Assembly (NCBI GenBank): GCA_030427805.1
Contig: JAUICP010000001.1
Coordinates: 310,001 to 374,000, forward strand
From: Bdellovibrionia bacterium
Lineage (GTDB): Bacteria; Bdellovibrionota; Bdellovibrionia; Bdellovibrionales; JAGQZY01
Length of the DNA: 64,000 bases
Direction of reading: 5' to 3'
Under the pieces are notes generated by a model. The model was given only the letters and a program-made list of their open reading frames with translations. It was not told the origin of the DNA and ran no database searches. Shown here piece after piece: positions 8,786-17,769 of the stretch (positions are counted from its first letter, which is position 1; each line of letters opens with the position of its first letter). Position numbers and translations under genes: made by a program.

Positions 8786-9864
8786 ATGAAATTATTCTCC
8801 GAAGAAAAGTCATTGTCTGTGCCGGTAGCGGTGGAGTTGGTAAAACAACTTTTTCCGCTTCGTTGGCCTATAAAGCCGCGCAGATGGGACAGACGGCATT
8901 GGTTTTAACGGTGGATCCTGCAAAAAGGTTAGCGACGACACTCAATCTTGATTTAACGGGTCGGTCTTTAACGGAAGTGGAAATCGAAGATAAGTATCCT
9001 GGTCGATTAGAAGCTGGAGTGATTGAGTCTAAAACTGTATTTGACGAATTTGTAAAGCGTCACTCTGCCAACCAAGATCAGGTTGAAAAATTGTTTAAAA
9101 ATAAGCTCTATCAACAGCTTTCGACGACCTTAAGTGGTTCACAAGAGTTTACGGCCCTTGAAAGGCTCTACGAGTGTTTTGAGTCTAAGAAGTATGACTT
9201 GATCATTTTAGACACTCCTCCGACAAAGCATGCCCTTGACTTTTTAAACGCCCCACAAAAAATTAGTCGCCTCTTCGAGGATTCCATTACTAGATGGTTT
9301 ATGAATCCCGAGGTTTTTAAGGGGCAATCTTTTATAGGAAAACTTTTTTCAAAGGGAACCAGAACAGTTTTAAAATCCCTTGAAGTTTTGACGGGTCCCG
9401 AATTTATAGACAATCTCATCGACTTTTTTGAAAGTATTCAGTCCCTCCAATCACAGTTAAGGGATCGCAGTAAGAACGCAGGTCAATTATTAAAAAGCAA
9501 TGAAACGGGTTTCGTATTGGTGACAGGATTTGATGAGGCTAAATTATCAGAAGCTAATTACTTCAAAGATCAACTCGCAAAGCAGAAGTATAATTTAGAA
9601 GCTGTGGTTATCAACCGTGCTTACCCCGAACTTCTGAAGTCGAAAGATGATCAGGTTCTCGCCTATGAGGGTCCCTATAAAGAAGTTTACAGTTACTTTA
9701 AAGAGTTCTCCCAATATTATTCGGATCGCTATAAAATTTATGAACAGTATAAAAACAATTGGCAGGGAGAAACTCCTATTTTTCGAATCCCCGATTTTAA
9801 TCAAGACGTCAGTAGCCTTAAGGGTCTAGGTGGTTTAATTGAAGAAATCGTTGAATTTAAATAG
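8776..9864 (+). CDS. ArsA/Get3-like ATPase (second of pair)
   Basis: The P-loop is GSGGVGKTT at about residues 17-25. A TVDPAKRL stretch resembles the switch I region of ArsA/Get3, and DTPPTKHALDFL matches the DTAPTGHTLR region of the family. The region around residues 200-240 is helical and could be a client-binding part. It is longer than its partner (362 against 302 aa) and diverged from it, so the pair is not a recent duplication. It overlaps the first ATPase by 10 bases and the following lipoprotein gene by 26, so all three are co-translated. Cytoplasmic. Function beyond ATPase is not known. Confidence 0.83.
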   Translation: MSIDEIILRRKVIVCAGSGGVGKTTFSASLAYKAAQMGQTALVLTVDPAKRLATTLNLDLTGRSLTEVEIEDKYPGRLEAGVIESKTVFDEFVKRHSANQDQVEKLFKNKLYQQLSTTLSGSQEFTALERLYECFESKKYDLIILDTPPTKHALDFLNAPQKISRLFEDSITRWFMNPEVFKGQSFIGKLFSKGTRTVLKSLEVLTGPEFIDNLIDFFESIQSLQSQLRDRSKNAGQLLKSNETGFVLVTGFDEAKLSEANYFKDQLAKQKYNLEAVVINRAYPELLKSKDDQVLAYEGPYKEVYSYFKEFSQYYSDRYKIYEQYKNNWQGETPIFRIPDFNQDVSSLKGLGGLIEEIVEFK

Positions 9865-10987
9865 TTTAAAAGTTTTTTCATTTCTTTTGATAAGCTGTCT
9901 TTTTATGGGCGCTTGTTCGACTCTGAATCAGACTGTAGAACCTTTTGTTAAGATGATATTGCCCTACTCACAGCCCAAAGAAAAACCAGGGCATGTTAAG
10001 GGTCCCCTCTGGGAGCAAGCGACGCGGTTTTATGCTCAAGGTGATTGGGATCGGGCGATGCGAAGCTTCGAGTCCAATGCTTTATCTCTCGGAAGCGGCA
10101 GAGCTTATCTCGAATCACTTTATTACTCAGCCGAATGTTCAATGCAATTGGGAGAATATGTTAAGGCGAGAGATAACTTTAGAATTGTCCATCTTGGTGC
10201 GAGAAAAATTGACGATCAACTTGAGGTCATGGCCCTTTATCGAAAGAGTTATGCCCTTGAAGAGCTAGGTATGGATGATGAGGCTCTCGCGAGTTTGCTT
10301 GATGTTTATAGTCGAAAGATAAAACTTCCCTTTGAAGTTCAGGTCGCTGAACTTCCTGCGCGAATCGCCGGTGTTTATGCGCGCTCCGGAAGTTTAAAAC
10401 GTGCCAACAAATATTATGAGATTGCTGAAAATGGAATTAAACTTCTGAAAAGCCGAATTGGAAAAGAGTATCCACCTTGGTACGCAAAGACTCTTTATTA
10501 CATGGGGGCAACGAGCCTAGGTTCGCTTGATCCCAATGAATTTGATGAGCAGTTAAAGCCAATGCGATCTTCACAGAAGTACTTACTCATGGCTGTGGAA
10601 ACAGGTGGAATATCGTGGTCTCGACAAGCTGTAGAGCAAATAATTCAGTCTTATAAAAATTTACTGAAATTGATTAATAATTTGCCGCAAAAAAACTTAA
10701 AAGATACGGGGCTTGCAAAGAAAATAAAGGTCGATCGACAAATCGATATGTCTATAAAAGCTAAAACCCTTTTAGATGAGCTTCAGTCGATGAAGTTGGT
10801 AGAAAATGAACTAACAGGAGTTTTATTTTCGCGTCTCGAAAAAATCGAAACAGAATTTGATTCTTTTATTTATTCTCGTGGTATGGAAACTGAACTGACC
10901 GATGAAGCCAAAAGGAATCGACGTAAAGTGAGGACGATTGATCCGAATCCCATACTCGAAGAAGAGTCTGAAGATCCAAACCTATAG
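9839..10987 (+). CDS. TPR-like lipoprotein
   Basis: The start is a TTG inside the end of the previous gene, 5 bases after GGTGG; a second TTG at 9851 is possible. The signal peptide ends in a lipobox (FMGAC), with acylation expected near Cys26. The body is helical with repeats that look like tetratricopeptide units at about residues 50-200, so it is probably a scaffold on a membrane facing the periplasm. The C-terminal 40 residues are charged. Overlap with the ATPase gene suggests it works with the ATPase pair, although they are in different compartments. No precise family recognised. Confidence 0.7.
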   Translation: MKKSLNLNSLKVFSFLLISCLFMGACSTLNQTVEPFVKMILPYSQPKEKPGHVKGPLWEQATRFYAQGDWDRAMRSFESNALSLGSGRAYLESLYYSAECSMQLGEYVKARDNFRIVHLGARKIDDQLEVMALYRKSYALEELGMDDEALASLLDVYSRKIKLPFEVQVAELPARIAGVYARSGSLKRANKYYEIAENGIKLLKSRIGKEYPPWYAKTLYYMGATSLGSLDPNEFDEQLKPMRSSQKYLLMAVETGGISWSRQAVEQIIQSYKNLLKLINNLPQKNLKDTGLAKKIKVDRQIDMSIKAKTLLDELQSMKLVENELTGVLFSRLEKIETEFDSFIYSRGMETELTDEAKRNRRKVRTIDPNPILEEESEDPNL

Positions 10988-10996
10988 AGGTTAGAA

Positions 10997-11743
10997 ATGA
11001 CAGCATATATCAAGAGAGTTCAGAGGGGCTTTAAGGTTCCAATTAATGGTTTAAATCTCATTAAAAGAGATCCCAAGCTAATAAAGTTCATAGCAATCCC
11101 CTTGTTTATCAATTTCTTTTTATTCATAGGTGGGCTTTTTTATATCACTAGCGAAGTGGGTGAACTCATCAATAGTTTTATGACGGGGCTCAAAGAATAT
11201 AGTGAAACTCTATATTCAGTTTCTTATTACTTTGTAGTCGTTTTAGCTTGGATTGCCTTGACAGGTATTTTAGTTCTCGTTGTTTATTTGATTGCCTCAA
11301 TACTTGCCGCTCCATTTTACTCTCTTCTGGCAGAACGAACCTGGGTTAATATTAATCCGCGGATCGATAAAAAATTTAACTTTGCTCAATTTCTAAAAAC
11401 CGCACTAAGAATGATGATGATTTCACTGGGAAAGGCCGCTGTATTACTCATTGTTTCAGTAGCCGTTTTCGTAATTAGTTTTATCCCTGGACTCAATTTT
11501 ATAGCCATCTATGTCGCCTATATAATAATCGCCTTTGATTGCTCTGATTATGTATTAGAGGTTAAGGAGCTCGGACTGGGTGAAAGGTTTTCATATCTGC
11601 GAAAGTATTTGCCAGAATACTCCGGTGCTGCCTTAATACTCGGAGCCTTTAGCTTTATACCTGGGCTCATCTTTTTAGCTATTCCTTTTACAATAGCTGG
11701 GATGGCCCAAATGATATATGAGCTAGAAGAAAGTGAGAGCTAA
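10997..11743 (+). CDS. EI24/CysZ-like integral membrane protein
   Basis: The 248-aa protein has several hydrophobic segments (about 33-53, 75-107, 145-185 and 210-235) and the overall plan of the CysZ/EI24 family. CysZ transports sulfate for cysteine synthesis in Enterobacteria. GAGG stands 6 bases before the ATG. The next gene makes gamma-glutamylcysteine, so a link to sulfur supply is attractive, but EI24 proteins in other phyla have unknown roles. The gene lies 9 bases after the lipoprotein. Confidence 0.72.
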   Translation: MTAYIKRVQRGFKVPINGLNLIKRDPKLIKFIAIPLFINFFLFIGGLFYITSEVGELINSFMTGLKEYSETLYSVSYYFVVVLAWIALTGILVLVVYLIASILAAPFYSLLAERTWVNINPRIDKKFNFAQFLKTALRMMMISLGKAAVLLIVSVAVFVISFIPGLNFIAIYVAYIIIAFDCSDYVLEVKELGLGERFSYLRKYLPEYSGAALILGAFSFIPGLIFLAIPFTIAGMAQMIYELEESES

Positions 11744-11745
11744 TT

Positions 11746-12996
11746 TTGTTTCAAGAAGAATTTCACAAGACACTTGTAAGTAAGTTAGATCAAATTGGAC
11801 CATGGTTTCAAGAACGTAGAGAGGGTTTGTATTTACCCTTTTATGCCAGCTTTGATATGCGTGATTCTGGAGCTAAAATTTCTAATGTTGATGCCAATAT
11901 TTACCCAGCGGGTTTTAATAATATTTGCCAAGTCGATAAGGAAAGCGCTGCTGAACTAGCAAAGATGTACATTTCCGAACGCTATTCGGATCGGGAAATA
12001 AAAAACATTATAATTCTCACCGAAGAACACACTAACAACCCCTATTATTGGGAAAATGTACATGCCATCGGTAGTATCCTGACGGAAGCGGGTTTTGAAG
12101 TCCGATTTTCTATGCCCAAAGTTTTAGAACCGAACCCGTTATCAGTTCAGACGTCATCTGGGATGGATCTTGATGTTTATTCGGCAGAGCTAACTGGAGA
12201 TGACTTAAACGTTAAAGGGTTTAAGGCTGACTTAGTCATAAGCAACAACGATTTTTCCAACTCCTATGAAGAATTTTTCTCAGGTCACAATATTGCGATT
12301 AATCCGTCTAGGGAGCTTGGCTGGTATCAGCGTAAGAAATCAAATTACTTTTTAGAGTACAATAAGTTGGCAACTGAATTTGCCGAATTTCTTGGTATCG
12401 ATCCGTGGCAGATCACAATTGAAACTCAGTTGTTTTCTGATTTCGATGTCAATTCTGAAGAGAGTCGAGCAGCATTGGCTGACAAAGTAGAAACCCAGCT
12501 CAACCTGATGCGAGAAGAGTATAAAAAAAGAAGCATTAGCGAAGACCCGGTTGTTTTCATCAAAAATAACGCTGGAACCTATGGGCTTGGTGTGATTCAG
12601 GCGAGCTCTGGCGAAGAAGTTCTGAAGTGGAATTATAAATCAAAGAAAAAAATGAAAGCGGCCAAGGGTGGTCGAAATATTGAAGAGCTGATTATTCAGG
12701 AGGGGATTCCCACTTCGTTAATTACAGGTGATGAATCTGCCGAACCGGCACTTTACATGATCGGGTGTCAGCTAGCGGGTGGATTTCTACGAACCCATAA
12801 CAAGAAGGGACCTAACGAGAGCTTGAATAGTCCAGGTGCTGTTTATAAGAGACTTTGCGTTTCGGATCTTGAAATTGACGTCGAGGGAAAGCCTCTTGAG
12901 AATGTATACGGCTGGATCGCGAAACTTGGAATGCTGGCCATTGGTAGGGAAACCCAAGGAATGAAGGCTACTTACAGGGATTACCAGCCCTACTAA
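11746..12996 (+). CDS. gshA: Glutamate-cysteine ligase, T. ferrooxidans type
   Basis: This enzyme makes gamma-glutamylcysteine, the first step of glutathione synthesis. The N-terminal stretch with FYASFDMRDSG and NIYPAGFNN closely matches the ligase family first defined in Thiobacillus/Acidithiobacillus ferrooxidans (TIGR02049 as I recall), which is unrelated to E. coli GshA. The start is a TTG with GAGAG 6 bases before it, 2 bases after the stop of the membrane protein gene. At 416 aa it is of typical length. The second enzyme (GshB) is not in this window. Confidence 0.88.
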   Translation: MFQEEFHKTLVSKLDQIGPWFQERREGLYLPFYASFDMRDSGAKISNVDANIYPAGFNNICQVDKESAAELAKMYISERYSDREIKNIIILTEEHTNNPYYWENVHAIGSILTEAGFEVRFSMPKVLEPNPLSVQTSSGMDLDVYSAELTGDDLNVKGFKADLVISNNDFSNSYEEFFSGHNIAINPSRELGWYQRKKSNYFLEYNKLATEFAEFLGIDPWQITIETQLFSDFDVNSEESRAALADKVETQLNLMREEYKKRSISEDPVVFIKNNAGTYGLGVIQASSGEEVLKWNYKSKKKMKAAKGGRNIEELIIQEGIPTSLITGDESAEPALYMIGCQLAGGFLRTHNKKGPNESLNSPGAVYKRLCVSDLEIDVEGKPLENVYGWIAKLGMLAIGRETQGMKATYRDYQPY

Positions 12997-13051
12997 GGTC
13001 TTTTTATGGTTTTGGAAGACAGAGTCTCAACTTGAATCAATAATTTTCCGA

Positions 13052-13057
13052 TATAAT
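13052..13057 (+). promoter_or_regulatory. -10 element TATAAT
   Basis: A perfect TATAAT overlaps an in-frame ATG at 13056, which shows that this ATG is unlikely to be the start of the following gene. The best -35 (TTGAAT, 13032-13037) is only 14 bases away, so the promoter is probable but not well formed. Confidence 0.45.
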
Positions 13058-13082
13058 GTGTGAAGGCAAGAAGGAGCTTTAT

Positions 13083-13748
13083 TTGCGCACGTCTCACATC
13101 TTTCCCATAGCACTATTTTTTGGATTCTTTGTACTAGGGTTCTCTACAATTGGAGACCTTTTCTCTCAACCCTACGAAGTCGTCAAGGTCAGTGTTGATG
13201 ATCGGTTCCCGGCAGCTTTTCGCAGTGGTTTAGATCTTAATAAGGCGACTAAAGAGCCCCTTAAATTGGCGCTAAAAGATCAATTTCTTGAAAAAGCAGC
13301 CATCAATAACACGATGGATTTTGCTAAAATCCAGTTTAGCCAGTTCGCAGAAGTCGACACAAAAGGAAAGAAAAACCTTTCTTGTTTGGTATACGATAAA
13401 GTTGTGGTTACATTCGAGGCCGAAGGAGTCGCCTCGGGTGGAATTAAACCACAATTAGAAATTGAGTCTCTGTGCAGTTTTAAGGGTAATGACATTACTC
13501 AAATGAATGAAATCAAAGTGCCGGTGGCCGCTTTATTGGGGCAGGATTCTAAGAGCCAAGAGTACACCTTTGCTGAATCTCCAGGTGTGGTTTTTAGAAT
13601 GAAGTACGCCCTGGGGGATTGGCCCAAATCTTGGTTTCTCAAGAAGGTTGAATTCAAGTCTCCTCAGAAAACTCACACTTTTTCTACTGACGAATACATG
13701 TCGGCAAAAGGCCCCGAAAAGGCTCGTCACCTATTCATGCGCTGGTAG
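13083..13748 (+). CDS. Exported protein of unknown function
   Basis: I do not recognise the family. The start is taken as TTG 13083 because AAGGAG (13071-13076) lies 6 bases before it. The ATG at 13056 overlaps a -10 box and would put nine hydrophilic residues before the signal peptide. From the TTG the protein is 221 aa and begins with a hydrophobic segment (residues 5-20) that could be a cleaved signal or an anchor. The rest is a soluble mixed domain with two cysteines about 35 residues apart, possibly a disulfide. It stands alone between gshA and a lipoprotein gene. Confidence 0.65.
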   Translation: MRTSHIFPIALFFGFFVLGFSTIGDLFSQPYEVVKVSVDDRFPAAFRSGLDLNKATKEPLKLALKDQFLEKAAINNTMDFAKIQFSQFAEVDTKGKKNLSCLVYDKVVVTFEAEGVASGGIKPQLEIESLCSFKGNDITQMNEIKVPVAALLGQDSKSQEYTFAESPGVVFRMKYALGDWPKSWFLKKVEFKSPQKTHTFSTDEYMSAKGPEKARHLFMRW

Positions 13749-13838
13749 TTGTTAAGAATTTTATTGCCTAATGAGAAGAGCGCCTTGTATCAATTTATAT
13801 TGAAACTTCTATGATAAAGCTGAAAACAGGAGAGTCTT

Positions 13839-15368
13839 TTGAGGATTTATTTTTTGACCCTCGTTTTTTGGGGTGCGGTTTGTACAATTTCTTGTACGAA
13901 AAGGGAGAAGTTGAATCATCCCAACCCAAAGGAATTTGCTGAGCTTTATCCCGAGGCCCTTGAGTCGGGCTTTGCATGGCCCCAGGTAGTCAGTCCCAAT
14001 GACAAAATTGATTTTTTCATTAGCACTCAGAACGAGAGCCCTCAATTATTGATTTCAAGATTCAAGACAGAGAATCTCGATAACAATAAAATTATTAAAA
14101 AAATAAAGTTTAATCCTATTCCAGAAAACAGTATTCACTCCTGTTCCGTTGCTAAAGGCTGTCTGTGGAAGAGTAATTTGAATTTAATGATTGGTGAAGA
14201 CTGGGAGCCAGGTCTTTATATTGCTCGTTTTTTAGATTCTAAAAATCAGAAGAAGAACATTTATTTTTTTGTGAAGAATGAAAAAAGGGGGACAGAGTTT
14301 TTATTTCTTTTTGATTGGACGACTCTAAATGCCTATAATTTTTATGGTGGGCAAAATTTCTATGTTCGCCTTCAAGGAGGCAAGCTCTACCAGACTGCAG
14401 CCTTTAAAGAAAATATTTCAGGCACCTATTCCTTAAAACGTCCTATGTTTCCTAAAAACCACACCTATTTTCTAGACAGCGAGGAACATTTAGCAGAGTT
14501 AGATGACGAACTGAAACTTAAGTTTTTAGGAACGGATCCTTTGGAGGTTCTATACGAACTCGGCAAAAGGGGGCAGGTGCTTCCCAATGAATTCAGCTTT
14601 TTAAAAAACGACATTGATCTCAGTAAATACGAGGTCATTATTTTGTCGGCGTTTCAGGAGTATTTGAGCTTGGAGTTTTTAAACAGGCTATGGGGTTATG
14701 TCAAAAATGGTGGTCGCTTAATAATAATGGCTAATGAATTCGCCTTCAGAAGAATTCGATCTACACAGGATGCAATAAGCTACTATCCAAGTCCAAGTTT
14801 TGACCCCCTTTTTCAGACAGATAAGACAAAGATAGCTTCAGACTTTCCGAGCCAAATAGTCATTCGTGATTATTTTGGACACGCTCTCGAACATGGGATT
14901 AGCTTCGGTTTTAAGAGTAAAGGCAGAGAGTTTCAACTTTTTGAAAGTGACCATCCGCTCTCTCAGAGTTTCAAAGACGATATGTCAAAACTCCGCACGG
15001 GCTGGATGCCTGGAGTAAAGATGAAGAAGGGGCCAAACGGAAAGCACTGTGTGGAGACCAAAGCCTTTTCTTGCGATGACCAAATCGTTTTGGGCAGTTA
15101 TGTTTACAAAAACAAAAACAAAAACAAAAAAACGTGCTGTAGGAATCAACTCGCATTTGATGAACTCTTAGATGGAAGGCAAGACAAGGTCTCAAAATCT
15201 GTTTCTGAAACCCTCTATATGCCCGTGTACTATGCCAAATATGGAAAAGGCCATTTGTTTGTGGCCCCCGAAGCCTATTTCTTTAGGCCTGATGCCTTTG
15301 CCAAATTCTACACGGAATTTATAAAGTTCGATTTGAAGAGAGTTAAGGCTATTGAGCCTAGCATTTAG
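13839..15368 (+). CDS. Lipoprotein with N,N-dimethylformamidase-like domain
   Basis: The start is TTG with AGGAGA 5 bases upstream. The signal peptide ends in a lipobox with Cys19. The body resembles the large-subunit fold of N,N-dimethylformamidase: a WTTLNAYNFYGG stretch (about residue 160), then YEVIILSAFQEY (about 270) where the amidase family has a GHDEYW-type motif, followed by a glycine-rich NGGRLIIMANE strand. The HDE residues of that motif are FQE here, so the amidase activity may be lost or altered. An in-frame (CAAAAA)4 repeat encodes an Asn/Lys run near residue 425, between cysteines. A lipid-anchored form of this fold is unusual. Confidence 0.62.
   Translation: MRIYFLTLVFWGAVCTISCTKREKLNHPNPKEFAELYPEALESGFAWPQVVSPNDKIDFFISTQNESPQLLISRFKTENLDNNKIIKKIKFNPIPENSIHSCSVAKGCLWKSNLNLMIGEDWEPGLYIARFLDSKNQKKNIYFFVKNEKRGTEFLFLFDWTTLNAYNFYGGQNFYVRLQGGKLYQTAAFKENISGTYSLKRPMFPKNHTYFLDSEEHLAELDDELKLKFLGTDPLEVLYELGKRGQVLPNEFSFLKNDIDLSKYEVIILSAFQEYLSLEFLNRLWGYVKNGGRLIIMANEFAFRRIRSTQDAISYYPSPSFDPLFQTDKTKIASDFPSQIVIRDYFGHALEHGISFGFKSKGREFQLFESDHPLSQSFKDDMSKLRTGWMPGVKMKKGPNGKHCVETKAFSCDDQIVLGSYVYKNKNKNKKTCCRNQLAFDELLDGRQDKVSKSVSETLYMPVYYAKYGKGHLFVAPEAYFFRPDAFAKFYTEFIKFDLKRVKAIEPSI
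15107..15130 (+). repeat. In-frame hexanucleotide repeat (CAAAAA)4
   Basis: Four exact copies of CAAAAA, followed by two more A, encode an alternating Lys-Asn run in the lipoprotein. Gain or loss of whole units keeps the frame, while slippage in the adjoining A7 would break it. Confidence 0.85.
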
Positions 15369-15403
15369 AAAAAAAAGAGCATCTCGGTTTCAGAGATGCT
15401 CTT
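15369..15403 (-). terminator. Terminator of pepA
   Basis: An 11-bp stem (15375-15385 with 15393-15403) has a 7-base loop. On the minus strand it is followed by a run of 8 T (plus-strand A at 15369-15376). The plus strand has no T tract, so it mainly ends pepA. Confidence 0.8.
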
Positions 15404-15430
15404 GGTAATTAGACATTTAATCGATAAAAA

Positions 15431-16960
15431 CTAGGCTTTGTGATCCATCGCCATTTGAATGAATGTGCGCACGATACTTCCAGTGGCCCCTTTTTTGGGG
15501 TTGTAGCTGAGGCGATTTCCAGCATTCCAAGCAGTTCCCGCTACATCAAAGTGAGCGTAAGGAACCTCTTCTGGCACAAAGTTTTTAAGAAAGGCAGCGG
15601 CTGTCGCACTTCCAGCGCCTCGGCTACTAGCGAGATTTGAAAGGTCGGCATAGGTTCCCTTCATATCATCTTGGTGGTCTTGAACGACTGGCATACGCCA
15701 AACTCTTTCGCCAGACTCCTCGGCTGCTTTTTCAACCTTTTTAGCTACGGCATCGTCAGATGTGTAAAAACCTGTGTGGATATTTCCTAGGGCGACAACC
15801 ATGGCACCAGTCAAAGTGGCAGCATCACAGATCCAAACCGGCTTTTTCTCAGCGGCATAGGTCAGAGCATCGGCTAGAATCAGTCGGCCTTCAGCATCGG
15901 TATTATTAACTTCGATGGTTTTTCCATTTCTCGCTTGAACAACATCACCTGGTTTATTGGCTGATGGGCCGGGCATGTTTTCGGTAGCTGGAACAAAAGC
16001 AATAACATTCACTTTAAGTCCAAGCTTAGCAATCCCAATCATGGTCCCGATGACAGAAGCTCCCCCGCACATGTCGTACTTCATTTCTTCCATACCAGCA
16101 GAAGGCTTCAAGCTTATTCCACCCGCATCGAAGGTAAGGCCTTTACCGACATAGCAAATTGGTTTTTTAGAAGCGGCTGCACCTTTGTATTCCATCATAA
16201 TAAAACGAGGTTCGGCATCACTTCCAAGGCTCACACTGAGGAAGGATCCCATGTTTTCTTTTTTAATTCGTGCTTTATCCCAAACGGTGACTTTCAGTTT
16301 AGTGCCTTTTGCTGCTTTCACAGTTTCTTCAGCAAGAATCTTTGGATTCATTCGGTTGCCGGGCATGTCTCCGAGCCAGCGAGTGAAATTTGTGGCTTCA
16401 CCAATAATGGTCCCCTGTTCGAAGGCCTTTTTGGTGCCGGCAGAAGAGTCGCCCATTCCCAACTCGATATTTAGTTCTTTTGCCTTGGACGTTTTCTTTT
16501 TAGATTTCTTTTCGCCCATGTTCTTAAGCGTATCAAAATTGTAACTGGCAAGGGTAACACCCTCGGCTGCAGCCCGGGCAATGTCTGCATTTTTATTTTT
16601 GTTGATCACGAGGCCATCGGCAAAGATAACAGCGGACTGAGTTTTTAGGGCAGAAAGATACTTATATGCATTGGCAGAAGCCTGTCTCGCCTTTTCAGCC
16701 GTGAATTCTTTTTCAGGACCTAGACCAATGAAGGTTATATTTTTTCCACCTTGAGACTCCATTCCCCGAAAAGAGAGAGTACTAGACCATTCCCCTTTGA
16801 AGACTTCGTCTTTTTCCGCATCTTTTACAATTTTTTGCAGGTCTTTGGGGATGTTGTTAAGCTTCATCCCTTGATCACCAGTACCCTTTTGAGAGACAAA
16901 ATAGACTAGGCTCTGAGCCTTGGAATTCGTCTTATTGAGATTTTGAATTTGAAATTGCAC
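15431..16960 (-). CDS. pepA: Cytosol (leucyl) aminopeptidase, M17 family
   Basis: This is a two-metal aminopeptidase that removes N-terminal residues and forms hexamers in the cytosol. The NTDAEGRL signature is present at about residue 357, and metal-binding segments GKGLTFDAGG and KYDMCGGA precede it. Length is 509 aa, the normal size. It is divergent from clpP across a 198-base gap, so peptide trimming and ClP proteolysis genes face each other. It ends in a strong hairpin terminator. Confidence 0.95.
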   Translation of the reverse strand: MQFQIQNLNKTNSKAQSLVYFVSQKGTGDQGMKLNNIPKDLQKIVKDAEKDEVFKGEWSSTLSFRGMESQGGKNITFIGLGPEKEFTAEKARQASANAYKYLSALKTQSAVIFADGLVINKNKNADIARAAAEGVTLASYNFDTLKNMGEKKSKKKTSKAKELNIELGMGDSSAGTKKAFEQGTIIGEATNFTRWLGDMPGNRMNPKILAEETVKAAKGTKLKVTVWDKARIKKENMGSFLSVSLGSDAEPRFIMMEYKGAAASKKPICYVGKGLTFDAGGISLKPSAGMEEMKYDMCGGASVIGTMIGIAKLGLKVNVIAFVPATENMPGPSANKPGDVVQARNGKTIEVNNTDAEGRLILADALTYAAEKKPVWICDAATLTGAMVVALGNIHTGFYTSDDAVAKKVEKAAEESGERVWRMPVVQDHQDDMKGTYADLSNLASSRGAGSATAAAFLKNFVPEEVPYAHFDVAGTAWNAGNRLSYNPKKGATGSIVRTFIQMAMDHKA

Positions 16961-17095
16961 AAGTCCCCCTTTTTATTGCAACGCGCAAAGATCGGTTTTG
17001 AGATATTGTTACTGGACTAAGGACTTAACACAGAGATTTAACTCTTGGAAGCTTTTTAGTAGGTAAAGTCAGCTCTGTAATATCCGAAAAGTAAC

Positions 17096-17123
17096 TTGTC
17101 AGCTAAGATTTCAGTCTCATATT
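17096..17123 (+). promoter_or_regulatory. Candidate clpP promoter
   Basis: TTGTCA (17096-17101), a 16-base spacer and CATATT (17118-17123) lie about 35 bases before the clpP start. The rest of the pepA-clpP gap shows no clear HrcA (CIRCE) repeat. Confidence 0.5.
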
Positions 17124-17158
17124 GGCAGTAAGATGAAACAGCGATGAAGGAGATAACA

Positions 17159-17767
17159 GTGGCATTAGTACCGATAGTTGTAGAGCAAACCCCGCGAGGC
17201 GAACGAAGTTACGATATATACTCAAGACTTCTTAAGGATCGAATCATATTCCTCGGTACACCCGTAACTGATGATGTTGCCAACGCTATTGTTGCTCAAA
17301 TGTTGTTTCTAGAGGCGGATAATCCTGACAAAGATATTCAGCTTTATATTAATTCTCCCGGGGGAAGTGTTTCTGCCGGATTAGGAATTTACGATGTTAT
17401 GCAATTTGTGAAATGCGATGTTGCTACAACCTGTATTGGATTGGCAGCAAGTATGGGATCTTTACTTTTAGCGGGTGGTGCCAAAGGAAAGCGTCACTGT
17501 CTACCTCATGCACAGGTAATGATTCACCAGCCCCATATCATGGGCGGCGGTATTTCAGGTCAAGTCACAGACATTGAAATACACGCCAAAGAGCTCGTCA
17601 GAACGAAAGAGGAGCTCACTAAGATTTATGTCAGACACACTGGCAAGGAATTTGAATTTCTACGAGATAGTATGGAGCGCGATTATTATATGCGCGCTGC
17701 TGAAGCAAAGGAAATGGGGCTCGTCGACGGAATCGTTGAAACTCGCAAATTGAGTAAGAAGGACTAA
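17159..17767 (+). CDS. clpP: ATP-dependent Clp protease proteolytic subunit
   Basis: ClpP forms the tetradecameric peptidase chamber that works with ClpX. The start is taken as GTG 17159: AAGGAG lies 6 bases before it and the product then begins [10 protein letters not shown], as in other ClpP proteins. The ATG at 17144 overlaps that ribosome site. The catalytic Ser is in [11 protein letters not shown] and the His in HAQVMIHQP; 202 aa is normal. clpX begins 2 bases after the stop, so they form an operon. Confidence 0.96.
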   Translation: MALVPIVVEQTPRGERSYDIYSRLLKDRIIFLGTPVTDDVANAIVAQMLFLEADNPDKDIQLYINSPGGSVSAGLGIYDVMQFVKCDVATTCIGLAASMGSLLLAGGAKGKRHCLPHAQVMIHQPHIMGGGISGQVTDIEIHAKELVRTKEELTKIYVRHTGKEFEFLRDSMERDYYMRAAEAKEMGLVDGIVETRKLSKKD

Positions 17768-17769
17768 AC

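Noticed and set aside
7877-9864. Arsenite efflux system from the ArsA-like pair
   Set aside because: No arsB, arsR or arsC in the neighbourhood and the typical metal-binding cysteines were not found; kept as general ArsA/Get3 class.
13056-13082. ATG start of the exported protein at 13056
   Set aside because: The ATG is part of a TATAAT box, and a strong ribosome site sits before TTG 13083.
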